This document shows, piece by piece, positions 10,900-23,755 of a stretch of 64,000 nucleotides of DNA. The notes under the pieces were generated by a model. That model saw only the letters and a list, made by a program, of their open reading frames with translations, did no database searches and had not been told where the DNA came from. The translations under genes and the position numbers were made by a program. This DNA comes from Palaemon carinicauda (lineage: Eukaryota; Arthropoda; Malacostraca; Decapoda; Palaemonidae), in NCBI RefSeq assembly GCF_036898095.1, contig NC_090746.1, positions 48,959,207 to 49,023,206 of the forward strand, in the 5' to 3' direction. The first letter of the stretch is position 1; each line of letters starts with the position of its first letter.

Positions 10900-11630
10900 G
10901 GACTTCCACTGTGGTCAAAGACAATAAGAAGGGATTAAAGAGAAGTGCATCAGCCAGGAAGAAGACGGAGAAAGTGTTTAAGAAGGATTCAGTGTCCAGT
11001 CACAGTAAATTTGTCCCAAAAGACAATAATTGCCATGATCCAGAACCAATTATGAACATTGACAGTCTTGTCAAAGATATTTTAGAATGCGATGACTCAA
11101 TGTCAGTAGAAAACATTGATGCAGAGATTGTGAGTTTGAGTGAACTTTACAGTGGAAAAAATAATAGTCTTAGTGATTTGGAATCTTTACCAGAGACTTT
11201 CGAAAATGAATTGTCCAAATTCAAGAAAGTGAAAAGAAGCCAAGGTAAAAATCCCGATGCTGATTTAGTGAAAAAGGTTTCTCATTTAAAGCCAGTTGTG
11301 TGTTTAAATGACATTTATTCGCCCAAGAAAGAAAGTCTTAAGAATATAAAATGTGGCTCTTACATTATTGTGAAACTGTCTTCAAAAAAGTCTGTCAAAT
11401 ATTTTTGTGCTGTTGTAAGAAACAAGAATCCTAGTGGTGATTACGAAGTCCAGTATCTGGAAAGGAAAGGCAAGAATGAATTCATTTTCCCTGAAAAGGA
11501 AGTTGTGTACAAAATAGAGGATGGGGATATTGTTCAGTTACTTCAGGATCCAACAGTGAACATGAAAGGTTTGAGGCTTTATTATTCCTTCCCCGGCAAT
11601 AATCTAGATAGGTTTAAGTCCCTTACATAG
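10900..11630 (+). CDS. Probable last coding exon of a host gene, function unknown
   Basis: Open for about 243 codons after a TTCTCAG acceptor, ending in TAG at 11628-11630. The N-terminal third is lysine/serine-rich (KDNKKGLKRS, ARKKTEKVFKKD) and may be a nuclear localisation or disordered segment. The middle is acidic and Ser-rich. The last ~95 residues look like a compact beta-rich domain: GSYIIVKLSSKK, KYFCAVVRNK, YEVQYLERKGK, FIFPEKEVVY and DIVQLL. That pattern recalls a small barrel-like C-terminal domain seen in many uncharacterised arthropod proteins, some transposase-derived; this is recall, not a search. Codons are balanced and free of stops in AT-rich DNA, which supports real coding. 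Upstream exons were not found. Confidence 0.6.
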
Positions 11631-11742
11631 ATTAACAAATCCATTCTTATTTTTTACTTGCATTCCTAAACAGTCAAGGGAATGTATTTATTATGGAATA
11701 TGTTCTGTTTCCTCCATTTTAATAATAGCTTTAGGCTATTGC

Positions 11743-12017
11743 TTAACCCTTTTACCCCCAATGCTATTTGGAAGTTTCCAACCCTTAACCCCCAGGCGTT
11801 TTTCTTTTTCAAGCACGTTTTGCAATTTTTTTTTTTAGATTGCTCTGACGGCCTTAATTATTTTGGAAAATGCCTGAAGTTTCTCACAAAGTTATAAAAA
11901 ATATGAAAAAAAATGCAAATAGCAGTTTTTTGCAAGGACGTACCGGTACGTCTATGGGGGTTGAAGGATGAGTTTTGTAAAACGTACCATTACGTCCATT
12001 GGGGGTAGAAGGGTTAA
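11743..12017. mobile_element. piggyBac-type MITE with TTAA target duplication
   Basis: TTAA at 11743-11746 and 12014-12017 flank a 267-bp insert. Its ends are inverted repeats: CCCTTTTACCCCCAATG on the left, CATTGGGGGTAGAAGGG on the right (one mismatch). TTAA duplication with CCC/GGG ends is the hallmark of piggyBac-superfamily elements. No transposase inside. The right half has two related copies of an ACGTACC-type motif (near 11938 and 11982). Confidence 0.85.
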
Positions 12018-15000
12018 ATAACTGATTTGTATTTGATTATTTTTATTGAATAACTACTTTATCAAAATGACAAAATTGATTTGATATGCGCCCACATTTT
12101 CATGTTCTTATGATAGACAAATCACTGCCACAGGTAGATACCACTCACAAATTGTTATTCCCATGCAGCTAATTGTTTTTTCTGGAATTTATTTTCTGTA
12201 TCATGGATATTCAGTTTTCTTCTTACACATGTTTGAGAAGTGTTTTTGATACTGGTGAGCTACCTCACATGATCATTATGCAGTTGTAACTTGATTTTTA
12301 TTATTATAGTTTTAAATTTGCTTGTTTTCCTTTAGATGATCCTGAGTGTTGAAAGAATTATATTTTATGTATCTGATTGTGAATTTTTATATCACAATTT
12401 CAAAATGAAAAAGAAGTTTTTCAATATATGTTTTTATATTCAAATGTTTTGGAATACAATACAGTATATGTAGACTGACTGAAGTGTGTGTACTAGCACA
12501 GGATTGGTCTTTTTTTATGCATTCTTTAAGGTGTATTCACATTAAACTATGAAACTTTGATTTAGTTTTAAACTTAACTACATGATGAAAATAACAATTA
12601 TATAGGTAAAAATTTGGAGATGTGCACAAGTAAATTTGATTTCAAGTAAAATATGAAAGTAAGTTGATGAAATTAGTAAGAAGTTTTTTTTTTCCCAAAT
12701 TGAGGACATATACCCCCTTTGAATCCTGAACAAAACTTGTGTTCATATGAAAGGAAAAAAAAACATTGTTTTGCAGTGCTTGGGTGTTCCAATCCCTTTT
12801 TTGATCAAGTCTTGAGTTACAAACTATCTCAAGTGGTTACTATGGAAGCAAGTGAGAAAGTTTTTCACATGTACAGTGTGTGTTTTTCTTGATCGTTGAT
12901 GCACTATTTATCAACATCACCATTGTCAGTTTTCAATGTCAGTTAGTTGTATTTGAAAGTTCATCCCATAGTTGTCTATTTCCTATGTGATCATTCATCA
13001 CATTTAACTTTTGTTTTAAACATTGTTGATTTTTTTTTTTTAGTTAAGAAGGTTTTCTCACATTTGTTGTACTGAACTTTGTACTACGTTGTAGGTTTTG
13101 AGGAATTATATTTTGATCATCGTTACTAGGCGTCGTAATCAAATCATGGCAAATTTCTTAATTTTCAAGATCTGCATCACAATAATGTGAAGGTTTGGAG
13201 GCCTTATTTGTTAGTATGCCATTAATTTGAACTATTTTATTTGATGATAAAATGCTCTAGGTGTCACCTGACCCTCATTATGATTTTTTGTATTTCATTT
13301 AAAAGTTCGCAGAAATATGCTCCGTAATTTTAATGTACCACATTTTTACATTATGCAGTGTTTCATGCTTTACTCAATTTTTTTTTTCAGTTAGCTTTTA
13401 CAAGAATGTACGCCATTCTTTTCAGTAATACTGTTCTTTTTATGGCTATTAATTTCTTGCTATAACTTTTCCATGATATTTTGAACATTATTGTAATATT
13501 TATGCATCTCAATATTTTATAACTTAGGGCAGCTCATTTCTTTATAAGGGTCAAAATATTTTCTAGTACAGTATCCTATATTATTACTGTGTTGATCGTG
13601 GTATGTATGGATATTGTATGCCAAGTTACCTTGTCTTTTTTTTTTTCGTGACTATGAGTACATAATTTTATATCAGATGGTTTGTCAACAAAAGATATCT
13701 AGTATTGAATTTAGCTAAATGGTTTGTGTATCAGAAGTTCCGACTTTGATGGCTATATTCGTAAATAGTCATTCTGAATATAGCACTGTCGGAAAGAGAT
13801 ATTATTCTTGATATTTTAGACTAATGCTTGCTGTTACCATTAGTATGTAGCCGAGATATCTGCTATCTTTCCAGACGGGTTAGTCTTCCAGTGTTGTAAT
13901 TTTCTACCAACTATTGTTCTGTATGTTGTATTGTAAGTTCTCAATTTGGATTGACCTTTAACCAACCCTCTGCTGTTAGTCAGAGTAATTTTTGATTAAG
14001 CAAAGAAGATACCAATTACTTGTGTACTCAGCTTTAGACAATAGTAAATACTAATTATTATATCTAATTCACTGAGAAAATGTCATCAATTATGGTTTTA
14101 TTTTTATCAAAGACAAAGATGATGGTATAAATGTTGGATCAGCAATAAAATGAAACTCTATGAATGGTTGCTCACATGTCCTAACTCTCCTGGGCTGTAC
14201 TGTATAACTGCACCGATAACATGAGCTGTAATAATTCTAAAGGCTTTAAGTGATGTATGCTATGGTTGGAAGATGGTTTGCAAACATAGCCATAAGTTAA
14301 TGGAACAGTTATAGAGTGAAGTTTAGTTACTGCCCACTGTTACTTATTCTAGTCAGATTTATTAACATAGCTTTTATAGGACTGAGGATATCAGTCATTA
14401 TACACAGAATCTTTACTTTTGAATCCAATAAGTTTAATAGGGAAACGAGTCCAAGTAAGGCCGGTCCTTATAATTATAGATATTTTATGGTACAATGTAT
14501 GATTTCAGTGGCTTATTTTAGGACATAATACTGTATAGTCAATCTCATATGAAGCACCAAAATACTCTTGCCATTTGTTTGAATGTTGAAATATAATTTG
14601 ATGTTAAGGGAGTATAGCAGTTTGAATAAAATTTGAATTTTTTTCAAGTTTAGCGATAACTGAATAATTTGCAGTAGTAAAAATTCATTGCGATATTCTC
14701 CTTCACGATAACAGCTTGATAATGCCCTTCATTATCAGGATAAATTGATTTTTATTCTTGAAGGCTTGAGTATGGTTGTATCCCTCTTTCATGGCTTCTG
14801 AGCATTTTTGATTCTTGGTTTTTCTGTTGCATGATTATATTCATGATATTCATGTTTCATAGTATGAAATATTTTCTCACTAGACATGATCTTGCGCTGG
14901 ACTGTTGAATGATTGGGTTTGATGAGCTGGAACAATCACAAACGATTACAGTGTTGCCAGGAAGAAAGGGAGTTCTCTCTGTAGCCTGGCCTCCCCTAAC

Positions 15001-16569
15001 TAGCCAATAACAATGACCAGTTTGTAGGTCAAGACTTTGTTTGATAAAAGCATTGCAAAACCCTGGTTTTTTGTATGAAACAAAAATCCTGTACTTGACA
15101 ACATTAACAATTAGGAATTCATAAACATATATATGCAGGTTGTGTTTTAGTTTAATAGAAATTAGTGGTGGTGGTTCTTTTAGCTTTCAATATGTTCTGG
15201 TATTGAAAGCAGGAGTTAATGTTCTTTGTTAGAGAATGGTGTGATGTGCTGTAAGGTACTGATACAGTGTTATTGTAAAATGGTTGTTTTATGTACAGTA
15301 CTGTATATTTAGGGGAAACAATTCTATATCAGTAACAGAAATCTTTGTATTATATGTAATAAGAAAACTTTTGTAGGAACAGTTGAAATACAAATTATCT
15401 TTGTCTTCTTAAAGCTGTAGTTCTTTAAGGTTATGTTTTGTAAAATTAGGAAAGTTTAGATTGGGATTTGTTGTATAGGTTCTTTGTTTTGAAGCACTGG
15501 TTCACATCATTTTCAGGGCATTGACCAGGTACTGCCAGATGATTAGTGTAATTTTTTTTTGGAGAGTAGTAACTTTCTTAAAGTTTTATACAAAGGGTAG
15601 AAAAGTAATTTTATAGATTCTGAAGTCTAATATAAGCCAATATGTAGTACAGTATATAGTCCAGCACCAAGTTTTTTTTGCATAGGGATATGTTATTAGA
15701 AGGCAAAGGAAACCATGTCAGAGCCTTAATGACTACATCTGCACCCTGGAACTTTAAAGAGGAGTGGTTTGTGAATATTGAAGGACCTCATGACGGGAAG
15801 GATAGTTACTTAAGTGTCAAGCTACTCAATAAGAGGGTGAATGTCACAAATCAGTTGTGTATGAGGCTGAGGAAAGCAGTACTAGACTTACCTAAATTTG
15901 GTGACCAAGTAGGAAAACATTACCAAAATTCCCTTTGTAGAAATGTGCATAGCTCTAATGGACATTTTCCTTAACCTACAGAAACTAAAAGCTTGTAGTA
16001 TACTGTATGTAATGAATTCTTGTAGATCATGAGTGAATATTGTTCATTTTTATGGCAGAATCACTGTACATTTCTCAAATCCTCATATTTCCAGGTTCCT
16101 AGTTAGTAGGTAGGCTAACACTTATCCAGATACTAGGAAAACGGTAATGGCGTTCAAGCAATTACCACCACTAGTCCATTTTAGTTTCCAACGGAGACAC
16201 AAGAATGCTGAACTTGAGACGTCTTTATACTTTCAAGTACAAGGCATTTACAAATACTGGTAGGGGCAGTAGGACACTAATTTGTTAAAATAGTCGATGA
16301 CTGCAAATAAAGTACAGTAAATCAATTTTACATGAGTGACATTCTTGGAGTTCCTCGTGACTCCAACTGACTTCCTAACCTGCGGCTCAAACTTCTAACG
16401 TATTTTTCTGTTTAGATTTTACAGCTCTTTACATTTAAAAAATCATACATTCAGAATCAATTCCATGAAATTAAATCTTAAAAAATAAACAATTACAAAT
16501 TAAATAAGAAAATTTCTTTACCTCTTTAACATTTTCATAAATTTATTTGTAATTTTAACTGAAACTTTG

Positions 16570-16571
<2 letters not shown>
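12018..16571. other. Long AT-rich non-coding region
   Basis: No gene I can support. It could include the 3' UTR of the preceding exon (AATAAA at 14144-14149) but no cleavage site can be fixed. Many T-runs and TACAGTA/TACTGTA words. A 98-codon open frame at 15678-15974, preceded by a T-run and ATAG, is the only stretch with somewhat protein-like composition. No family is recognised and it is not called as a gene. Confidence 0.5.

Positions 16572-16643
<72 letters not shown>
16572..16643. repeat. (TC)n microsatellite, about 36 units
   Basis: Uninterrupted TC dinucleotide run of about 72 bases. Open frames across it are artefacts. Confidence 0.97.
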
Positions 16644-16648
<5 letters not shown>

Positions 16649-17438
16649 CTTGGCTTTACTTGAAATGCATAGTAGTGCATGCCTTTTCTCCTTTATTTGT
16701 TTTGATACACTTTGTCAACAAATTTTTTTTCCAAAGGGCTAAAATTAATTTTAGATGTGTTGTACCATTGTTGCCTCAACATGAAGGTTGATAGCCTCAA
16801 GGTGGCTCTGGATACTTAAAATAAAGACCATTTTTATCACCAAAGTTTCTTTGCCATCATATCTTCAAATAATGTCACCATACCCTCCAGGCACCAAATA
16901 TTTGTACTTTGAGGAAGTATTATCATACAAAAGCTATAAGGATTGCCAGAATAAACTACCATAAAATTTTTGGGGCATGATCACATTATTACCGAGACAC
17001 TATATAAAGAAAGGAAATAAAACATCACTGACGGTTAGCCTATTATCTCTGTAATTTAGACGTCGATTTTCTCAAGGCCACCAGTTTCCACCATCGAAGA
17101 TATATGAGAACTACTCTTCTATTTTGATATTCATAAATTTGTTGAATTCCATTATGCCTACAGCATGTGGGGTCTAATTCTAGAACTCCAATTGTGCAGA
17201 GGACTTGAATAGCCTCCCATGCTCAAGTGTTTGGCCTTACAGTTCAAATTGCTAAATCTAATCCTATCCAATAAACCTGATGAGTGAGTTGTACATATTA
17301 CTTAGCAGTACTTCAGTAGCATTCTTAATTTACATTTTTTAGACTCTTCCTTTTCTTTTTTTTTTTCTTTCTTTTTTTTACATTTAAGTCCAACCTTTAC
17401 GAGGAATTTATCTAGAGACGACTGATTTTCTCTTTTCT
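16644..17438. other. AT-rich spacer before the Tigger remnant
   Basis: No gene recognised. Includes a pyrimidine-rich run near 17340-17380. The terminal repeat of the Tigger element was not identified here. Confidence 0.5.
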
Positions 17439-17439
17439 T

Positions 17440-18450
17440 TAAAATTTTATGAAAATTGAACATTGCTTTGTCAGAAAATATATTTGCTGCTTGGCTGGGG
17501 TAATGTTTCTACAAAATTTATATAGCGTTTCCCTCTGTTTTAATATTTCCCTTATTTCATTTAAAATGAAATGTTTGTCATTCTGACCCTCCTCCTCCTT
17601 AGATGAAATATCCTCCACTACCTCTTGTTCCAACAGCTCCTCGTTCTCAACTGCTTGCTATGTTCCTCTTCCAACCCCGTTGTCTTACCCAAGGACACAA
17701 TTTCATAGACAACTGCCTCCTTCTGTATGGGTTCAAACCACTCAATACCGCGTTCTGCAATGTATTCAGGCCACAGTCTCTCTATGCAGGATTGAGGATT
17801 CTCTTGGTAACCAACCAAACCCCTTCCCAGACTTACTGATTTTGAAGCAGCTAATAATATGGAAATGTTCTTGGCAAAACTCCTAGACGGTAAGCTGAAT
17901 CCCTTTGTTGGCCTCAAAACATCAAAGGAACATTACCTTTGTGTACAGTTTTTTCAAGTTGTAGATCACCTGCTCATCAATGGGTTGGAGAATTTAATTG
18001 TGCATGAGCATTGTCCATAAGTAAGAAGGCTTGGAGTGGGAGCTTCTTTTCCATGAGGTACTTTTTGTCCTCGGGACCAGAAATCTCATTGACCCAAAAC
18101 ACACATAAAATGTGCCATCTAAGCCTTGTTGTTTGATCTCCACACGACATATGTTGCTTCCGTAACTCATACTTTTTAAAGGCTTGTGGTTTCCATGAGT
18201 GATACACCAGGAGAAGTTTAATTTTGCAATCCCTGCTGTCATTGGCACAAACTGCAGGGTTAGGGGTTAGGGGTTCTTCTCTTCTGCAGTAATGAACATC
18301 CTCCTGGGCTACCTCTTCCAAAAGAGACTATTTTCATCGCAATTAAAATCTTTCTGCGGTTTGTAAGACTGACAATCTACGAACCTTTTAAATTCAACAA
18401 TGAATGCCCGTTGCCCAGACAATTGTAGCTTGTTCAGCACCATGGTGTAA
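17440..18450 (-). pseudogene. Tigger/pogo-like DDE transposase remnant
   Basis: Read on the minus strand across three frames. Starting near 18350: FNCDENSLFWKR with the first catalytic Asp, then MFITAEE. Next LLLVYHSWKPQAFKKYE, WVNEISGP, and LLMDNAHA with the second catalytic Asp (near 18010-18030). Then QPIDEQVIYNLKKLYTK, then ERLWPEYIAERGIEWFEP and the acidic tail EVVEDISSKEEE. Domain order and spacing match Tigger transposases of the pogo group (Tc1/mariner superfamily), which cut and paste DNA at TA sites. At least two frameshifts and several stops. The N-terminal DNA-binding part is not recognisable. Confidence 0.85.
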
Positions 18451-21400
18451 GTGCACTAAGGATTCCTGTTCTTTTGAAGTTTTCAAATCAACCTGACTTG
18501 CTTTGAATATTCCTTTATCTTGGTTTGCTGACATACCTGGCTCATTTTTCAAAAGGTCAACTTATAAAAAGTTTGCCTTGTCAAAAATTATTTTTCTCAG
18601 TTATTGTACCTGCTGCTAACTTTCTCATTAATCCATATGATAAGAAAGTCATCGACCACATCTAGAATACATGGCTGTTATTTTGGCAATTTAAGCACCC
18701 CTTTTGCACCATCAATTGCTTTGATTTAATTTTTCTTCAAGAATGTGCAAATTGTTGACATTGTAGAATTGTACATTTTTGTAAGGACTTTTACACGCAT
18801 ATAGTACCTTAATCCTGCTAATTGAAAATTCCTTTTTTCCGTTCTGAGGTTATCAACTTTCCTTCTTTCTTGATCATCTTTGGGGGGGCCATTGTTAACA
18901 TGCTGTACTATTAACTTGACGTGAACAATATCAATCGCAGATCTATAAAGAACGTGCCGTCACAATAAAAGAACACTGCTAAAACTCCCACAAAATAACG
19001 TAAGGGGTTGCTGCTACGAATATTGTGGAGAAAGTGAAAGAGTTGGGGGCACCGCTTATGCAAAGCGGCACCATGACAGCAAAAAATCTGCGCCGCTATA
19101 ATGTGAAAGGCTCCATCAGGTTTGTCAGTAAACTTGTAAGCGCTGTGCCGTTCCGCTGGCGGAGGTGGATTTAAATTGCATAGTGTGAAAGGGCCCTTAA
19201 GGTATGAGCAGAAGGTATGCAAGCAAATGCAAAATAAATGGTATAAAGATCACATGAACACTATATGTGTACTGGATAACTATTTTGTGCACATCGTGTG
19301 GTATTATCATAACTCGTGTATTTTTTCACAAAAAAAAGTATTATGGAAAGAAATTTTTGCTCAGACCAACGCATTGCTCGTATGCTGATTTAAAAAAAAT
19401 CTTACTCATGTCCAGTTATTCCTAACCTAAGGTATTATTGTTTTGAAGTGTTGTTGAGAGCCTGCATCTGAGAGGTTACAAGGCAAAAGGATACTTAATA
19501 GTGTAGGCTGTTACAAATTCCATTGCTTGGCAGAGCAGAAAGGAAGATGTATATCCTCTAATATAAGATCTTGTAAATTTATGTTGCTGATAATCTCAGT
19601 GTCTCTTAAGATGAAAAATTTATGATGTTGATAATCCCAGTGTCTCTTAGGATAAAATTGTTTTTATTTTTTTTTTTACCCTTTAGCTTTTTTGTTTCTC
19701 ACTGGAAACAGGCTTGTCAAGGTGCCAAAAATGTTTTACTGCTTATTGAATTATGATTGCATCTAATTTTTATATATAACATGCTTTGTTCATATGTGAT
19801 AGTTTTCATAATACAGTACTGTATTTTTTTAATATCTATGTATAATGTTTTTCATTTGTGTATTTTTATATGTAATTGTATTTTTCTTATTCATGCATAT
19901 ATTTTTATATTTTACTCTGCAAAATATTTATAATTCATTGGTCATTCTATTGTTTAATTTTATTATGTACAGTATTAAGATTGTTGTACCGTACTTCATT
20001 GTATGATTATGGTTCCAGAATGGATTACCCTGCAATATTTAGTGAATTGTTTTGTACCATAAGAAGGTGCTGCTTAAGCTTATGCTGATGGTAAGTTTTT
20101 CTTTATATTCTCAATTTCATTATTATTTTCAAGAAAATATAAATATTTGAGTTGGAGCAACTTTGTAGACTTTTACTCTTTCAAGCAAAATGTTATGCCT
20201 TGTTTTTTAAATTTCCCACCTTTGCATATTATTCAACAGTTTTTATTGTCTTATTTCTTATGCTTCTGTTAATAAAGGAGCATACTTGTTCACAAGTGAC
20301 TTCAGATATTTGTTTTTAATGTTGTCAACTTCATGTTGATTTATTATTATTATTGTTCTTCTGAATGAACACAAGCTGATTATGGGAAATGAGATACAGC
20401 CTACTAATTTAATAATTGTTTAGGAAATGGTTTATTGATTTAGCATTACAGTACTACTTGCATGTTGTGAGTGAAAAGCTACAAGTCAGTTAGTTGTACA
20501 GGTATTTGATTTTACTAGTTTTGATGATATGAGGAAGTGGTGCTTTCAATGTTTTTACAAATGATAAACATATTTTTAATTTATTATTTTTGGATCTTGT
20601 TCTACATATTGAATGTCGAATGATAGCTCTTGTGTAAATGGTTAAGTCTCCCGACAGTCTTATGGTACTGTATCTTTTTGTTAAAGTTAATTCCTGTACC
20701 TTTAGTACTACCTTATGGTTCTGTCTCATCTTTTGAACTGTAAGGTTTATGTTTGTCTTATATGGTTTTTTTACATTTTATTGAGCTTAGTGAATAGATA
20801 AGGTTAATTACAGTAATTAGATGATCACATTGTATATTATGTGCCATCTTATATTTCCTAGGTAATGTTAGTTAAGATGTTTCTCAATTTATTATTCTTA
20901 TCAAGGGTTCCAGATAAGAATAAGTGCAGTCCTTTTGATAAATTTCATGATGGCATATTGATTGTACAAAAATAACAATTGAGGTGATAGTCAGATACTA
21001 TATACTGTATATATCTTTTGTCATGACCTTTTTTTATATAAATGCATCAACCATAACATTTATTTTTCTTCAGCAATGATATTTTGCCCTCATAAATGTT
21101 TTCTATAAAAAATTTTTTATTATTAATTGAAACATTCCTTTGTTATTTTAATGTAGGAACAATCCGATAGGTGTGTATTGTGTAACAGGCGTTGGCTTTA
21201 CTAAGGGTTTGAGTAGCACAACTGTTACTAAAAGTACTATAGCTCTGAAATTTAAGAACAAAAAATGTAAGTATTGATTTCCTTTTGTACTTTTGATGCC
21301 TTAGAATATTGAAATTGTTTAAACTGCTAAAACAAGCTCTCCATTTTCTTTTCATTTAGACTAAATTGACATACAGCACAGAACTGTAAAATGAAAAAAA

Positions 21401-22170
21401 TAGTAGGTTGTTGATACCAGTGATCAGAAGAGAAGCTTACAAAAGGAGTATGTATATAAACTGATGAGGATCATACTAGGAAAAGACTTAAACATAAATT
21501 CAGGAACCCAATTATGTCAAATATTTTGGAGTTCTTTTCGGAATTTACTCCTTAATTTACTTAGGCAAAGGAACTAAAACATATTAGAGTACTACTCAAG
21601 AAAAATTATGTTAATTTCCAAAGTAACGGAAATCAAGTAAAATAGATATCTTCCAAGGAGTAAGTTATACCTGTACATGATTTTCAAACCTGCCTAACTC
21701 CTAGCCACTTTATTTGGGGGAGGAGATCAAGGGGTATCTTCAGAGAGCAATTATATTGGACTGACTTATTACCTTACCTTGAGTAGCTTCTCAACTATAC
21801 AGTAAGGTAGGCTTTCTTTCTTATTATCCTCTCCATTTATATTTCCTTACATTCAGTGAATTAATATTACAATGATAACCCTTTTGTGGCTTTGATGACA
21901 ATTTGATTGCTCTCAGAACATGAAGGAGGACAAGCCTCGACATTATGCCTCCTTACTCGCATTTTATATAACCTGTGTGCCATGAGAAATAGATTTAGTT
22001 CAAACATTGATGACAGCTCCAGGGAACTATAATTCTGAAGATTTGCAGACTAAGTAATCATTCATACATAAGACTAGAGCCTCACCAATATAAGGCAACC
22101 ATCAAGTCCAGAAAATATGACTCTAGACATATCTTAATAATTTTGACATTTTTATGTATAAAAGTCTTCT
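18451..22170. other. AT-rich region without recognised genes
   Basis: No gene supported. A GC-richer pocket near 19010-19200 repeats a CCTTTCACA-type word (minus strand) and may be a MITE scrap, but no paired ends were found. The rest is AT-rich with scattered TACAGTA/TACTGTA words. Confidence 0.45.
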
Positions 22171-23755
22171 TATCAATATTACAAGCTAAGCTACAACTCT
22201 AGCTGGAAATGCAGGATGCTATAATCCCAAGGGTTCTAGCAGGGGAAATGGCCCGTGAGGAAAGGAAACATAAAATAGTGTGCCCCCGTGTACCCTCACC
22301 TTTTTATCAATATTACAAGCTAAGCTACAACTCTAGCTGGAAATGCAGGATGCTATAATCCCAAGGGTTCTAGCTGGGGAAATGGCCCATGAAGAAAGGA
22401 AACATAGAATAGTGTGCCCCCGTGTACCCTCACCTTTTTATCAATATTACAAGCTAAGCTACAACTCTAGCTGGAAATGCAGGATGCTATAATCTCAAGG
22501 GTTATAGCAGGGGAAATGGCCCCATGAGGAAAGGAAACATAGAATAGTGTGCCCCAGTGTACCCTCACCTTTTTATCAATATTACAAGCTAAACTACAAC
22601 TCTAGCTGGAAATGCAGGATGCTATAATCTCAAGGGTTATAGCAGGGGAAATGGCCCCATGAGGAAAGGAAACATAGAATAGTGTGCCCCCGTGTACCCT
22701 CACCTTTTTATCAATATTACAAGCTAAGCTACAACTCTAGCTGGAAATGCAGGATGCTATAATCCCAAGGGTTATAGCAGGGGAAATGGCCACGTGAGGA
22801 AAGGAAACATAGAATAGTGTGCCCCAGTGTACCCTCACCTTTTTATCAATATTACAAGCTAAACTACAACTCTAGCTGGAAATGCAGGATGCTATAATCC
22901 CAAGGGTTATAGCAGGGGAAATGGCCACGTGAGGAAAGGAAACATAGAATAGTGTGCCCCAGTGTACCCTCACCTTTTTATCAATATTACAAGCTAAGCT
23001 GGAAATGGAAATGCAGGATGCTATAATCCCAAGGGTTCTAGCAGGGAAAATGGCCCCATGAGGAAAGGAAACATAGAATAGTGTGCCCCAGTGTACCCTC
23101 ATCTTTTTATCAATATTACAAGCTAAGCTGGAAATGGAAATGCAGGATGCTATAATCCCAAGGGTTCTAGCAGGGGAAATAGCCCCATGAGGAAAGGAAA
23201 CATAGAATAGTGTGCCCCAGTGTACCCTCATCTTTTTATCAATATTACAAGCTAAGCTACAACTCTAGCTGGAAATGCAGGATGCTATAATCTCAAGGGT
23301 TATAGCAGGGGAAATGGCCCCGTGAGGAAAGGAAACATAGAATAGTATGCCCCAGTGTACCCTCATCTTTTTATCAATATTACAAGCTAAGCTGGAAATG
23401 GAAATGCAGGATGCTATAATCCCAAGGGTTCTAGCAGGGGAAATGGCCCTGTGAGGAAAGGAAACATGGAATAGTATGCCCCAGTGTACCCTCATCTTTT
23501 TATCAATATTACAAGCTAAGCTACAACTCTAGCTGGAAATGCAGGATGCTATAATCTCAATGGTTCTAGCAGGGGAAATAGCCTCGTGAGGAAAGGAAAC
23601 ATAGAATAGTGTGCCCCAGTGTACCCTCATATTTTTATCAATATTACAAGCTAAGCTGGAAATGGAAATGCAGGATACTATAATCTCAAGGGTTCTAGCA
23701 GGGGAAATGGCCCTGTGAGGAAAGGAAACATGTAATAGTGTGCCCCAGTGTACCC
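22171..23755. repeat. Minisatellite, 12 units of 129/134-135 bp
   Basis: Units start with TATCAATATTACAAGCTAAG at about 22171, 22305, 22439, 22574, 22709, 22844, 22979, 23108, 23237, 23372, 23501 and 23636. Two length classes exist: 134-135 bp, and 129 bp in which AGCTACAACTCTAGCTGG is replaced by AGCTGGAAATGG. Longer units and shorter units interleave in the right half. About 80 bases of the unit resemble the 3' end of the LINE at 62420-62520 (CAAGCTACAAC, GATGCTATAA, GTGAGGAAAGGAAA). Since 135 is a multiple of three, the minus strand shows repeated peptides that are by-products. Confidence 0.95.

Noticed and set aside
15678..15974. 98-codon open frame preceded by a T-run and ATAG
   Set aside because: Possible exon, but no recognised family and no partner exon; too weak to call.
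16567..16791. Open frame beginning with a long Leu-Ser repeat
   Set aside because: Translation of the (TC)n microsatellite.
18911..19222. 103-codon minus-strand open frame
   Set aside because: Sits in a GC-richer repeat-like pocket with no protein motifs; likely MITE-type sequence.
22171..23755. Regular repeats that might suggest a CRISPR array
   Set aside because: Units are 129-135 bp and similar over their whole length with no unique spacers; this is a eukaryotic minisatellite.
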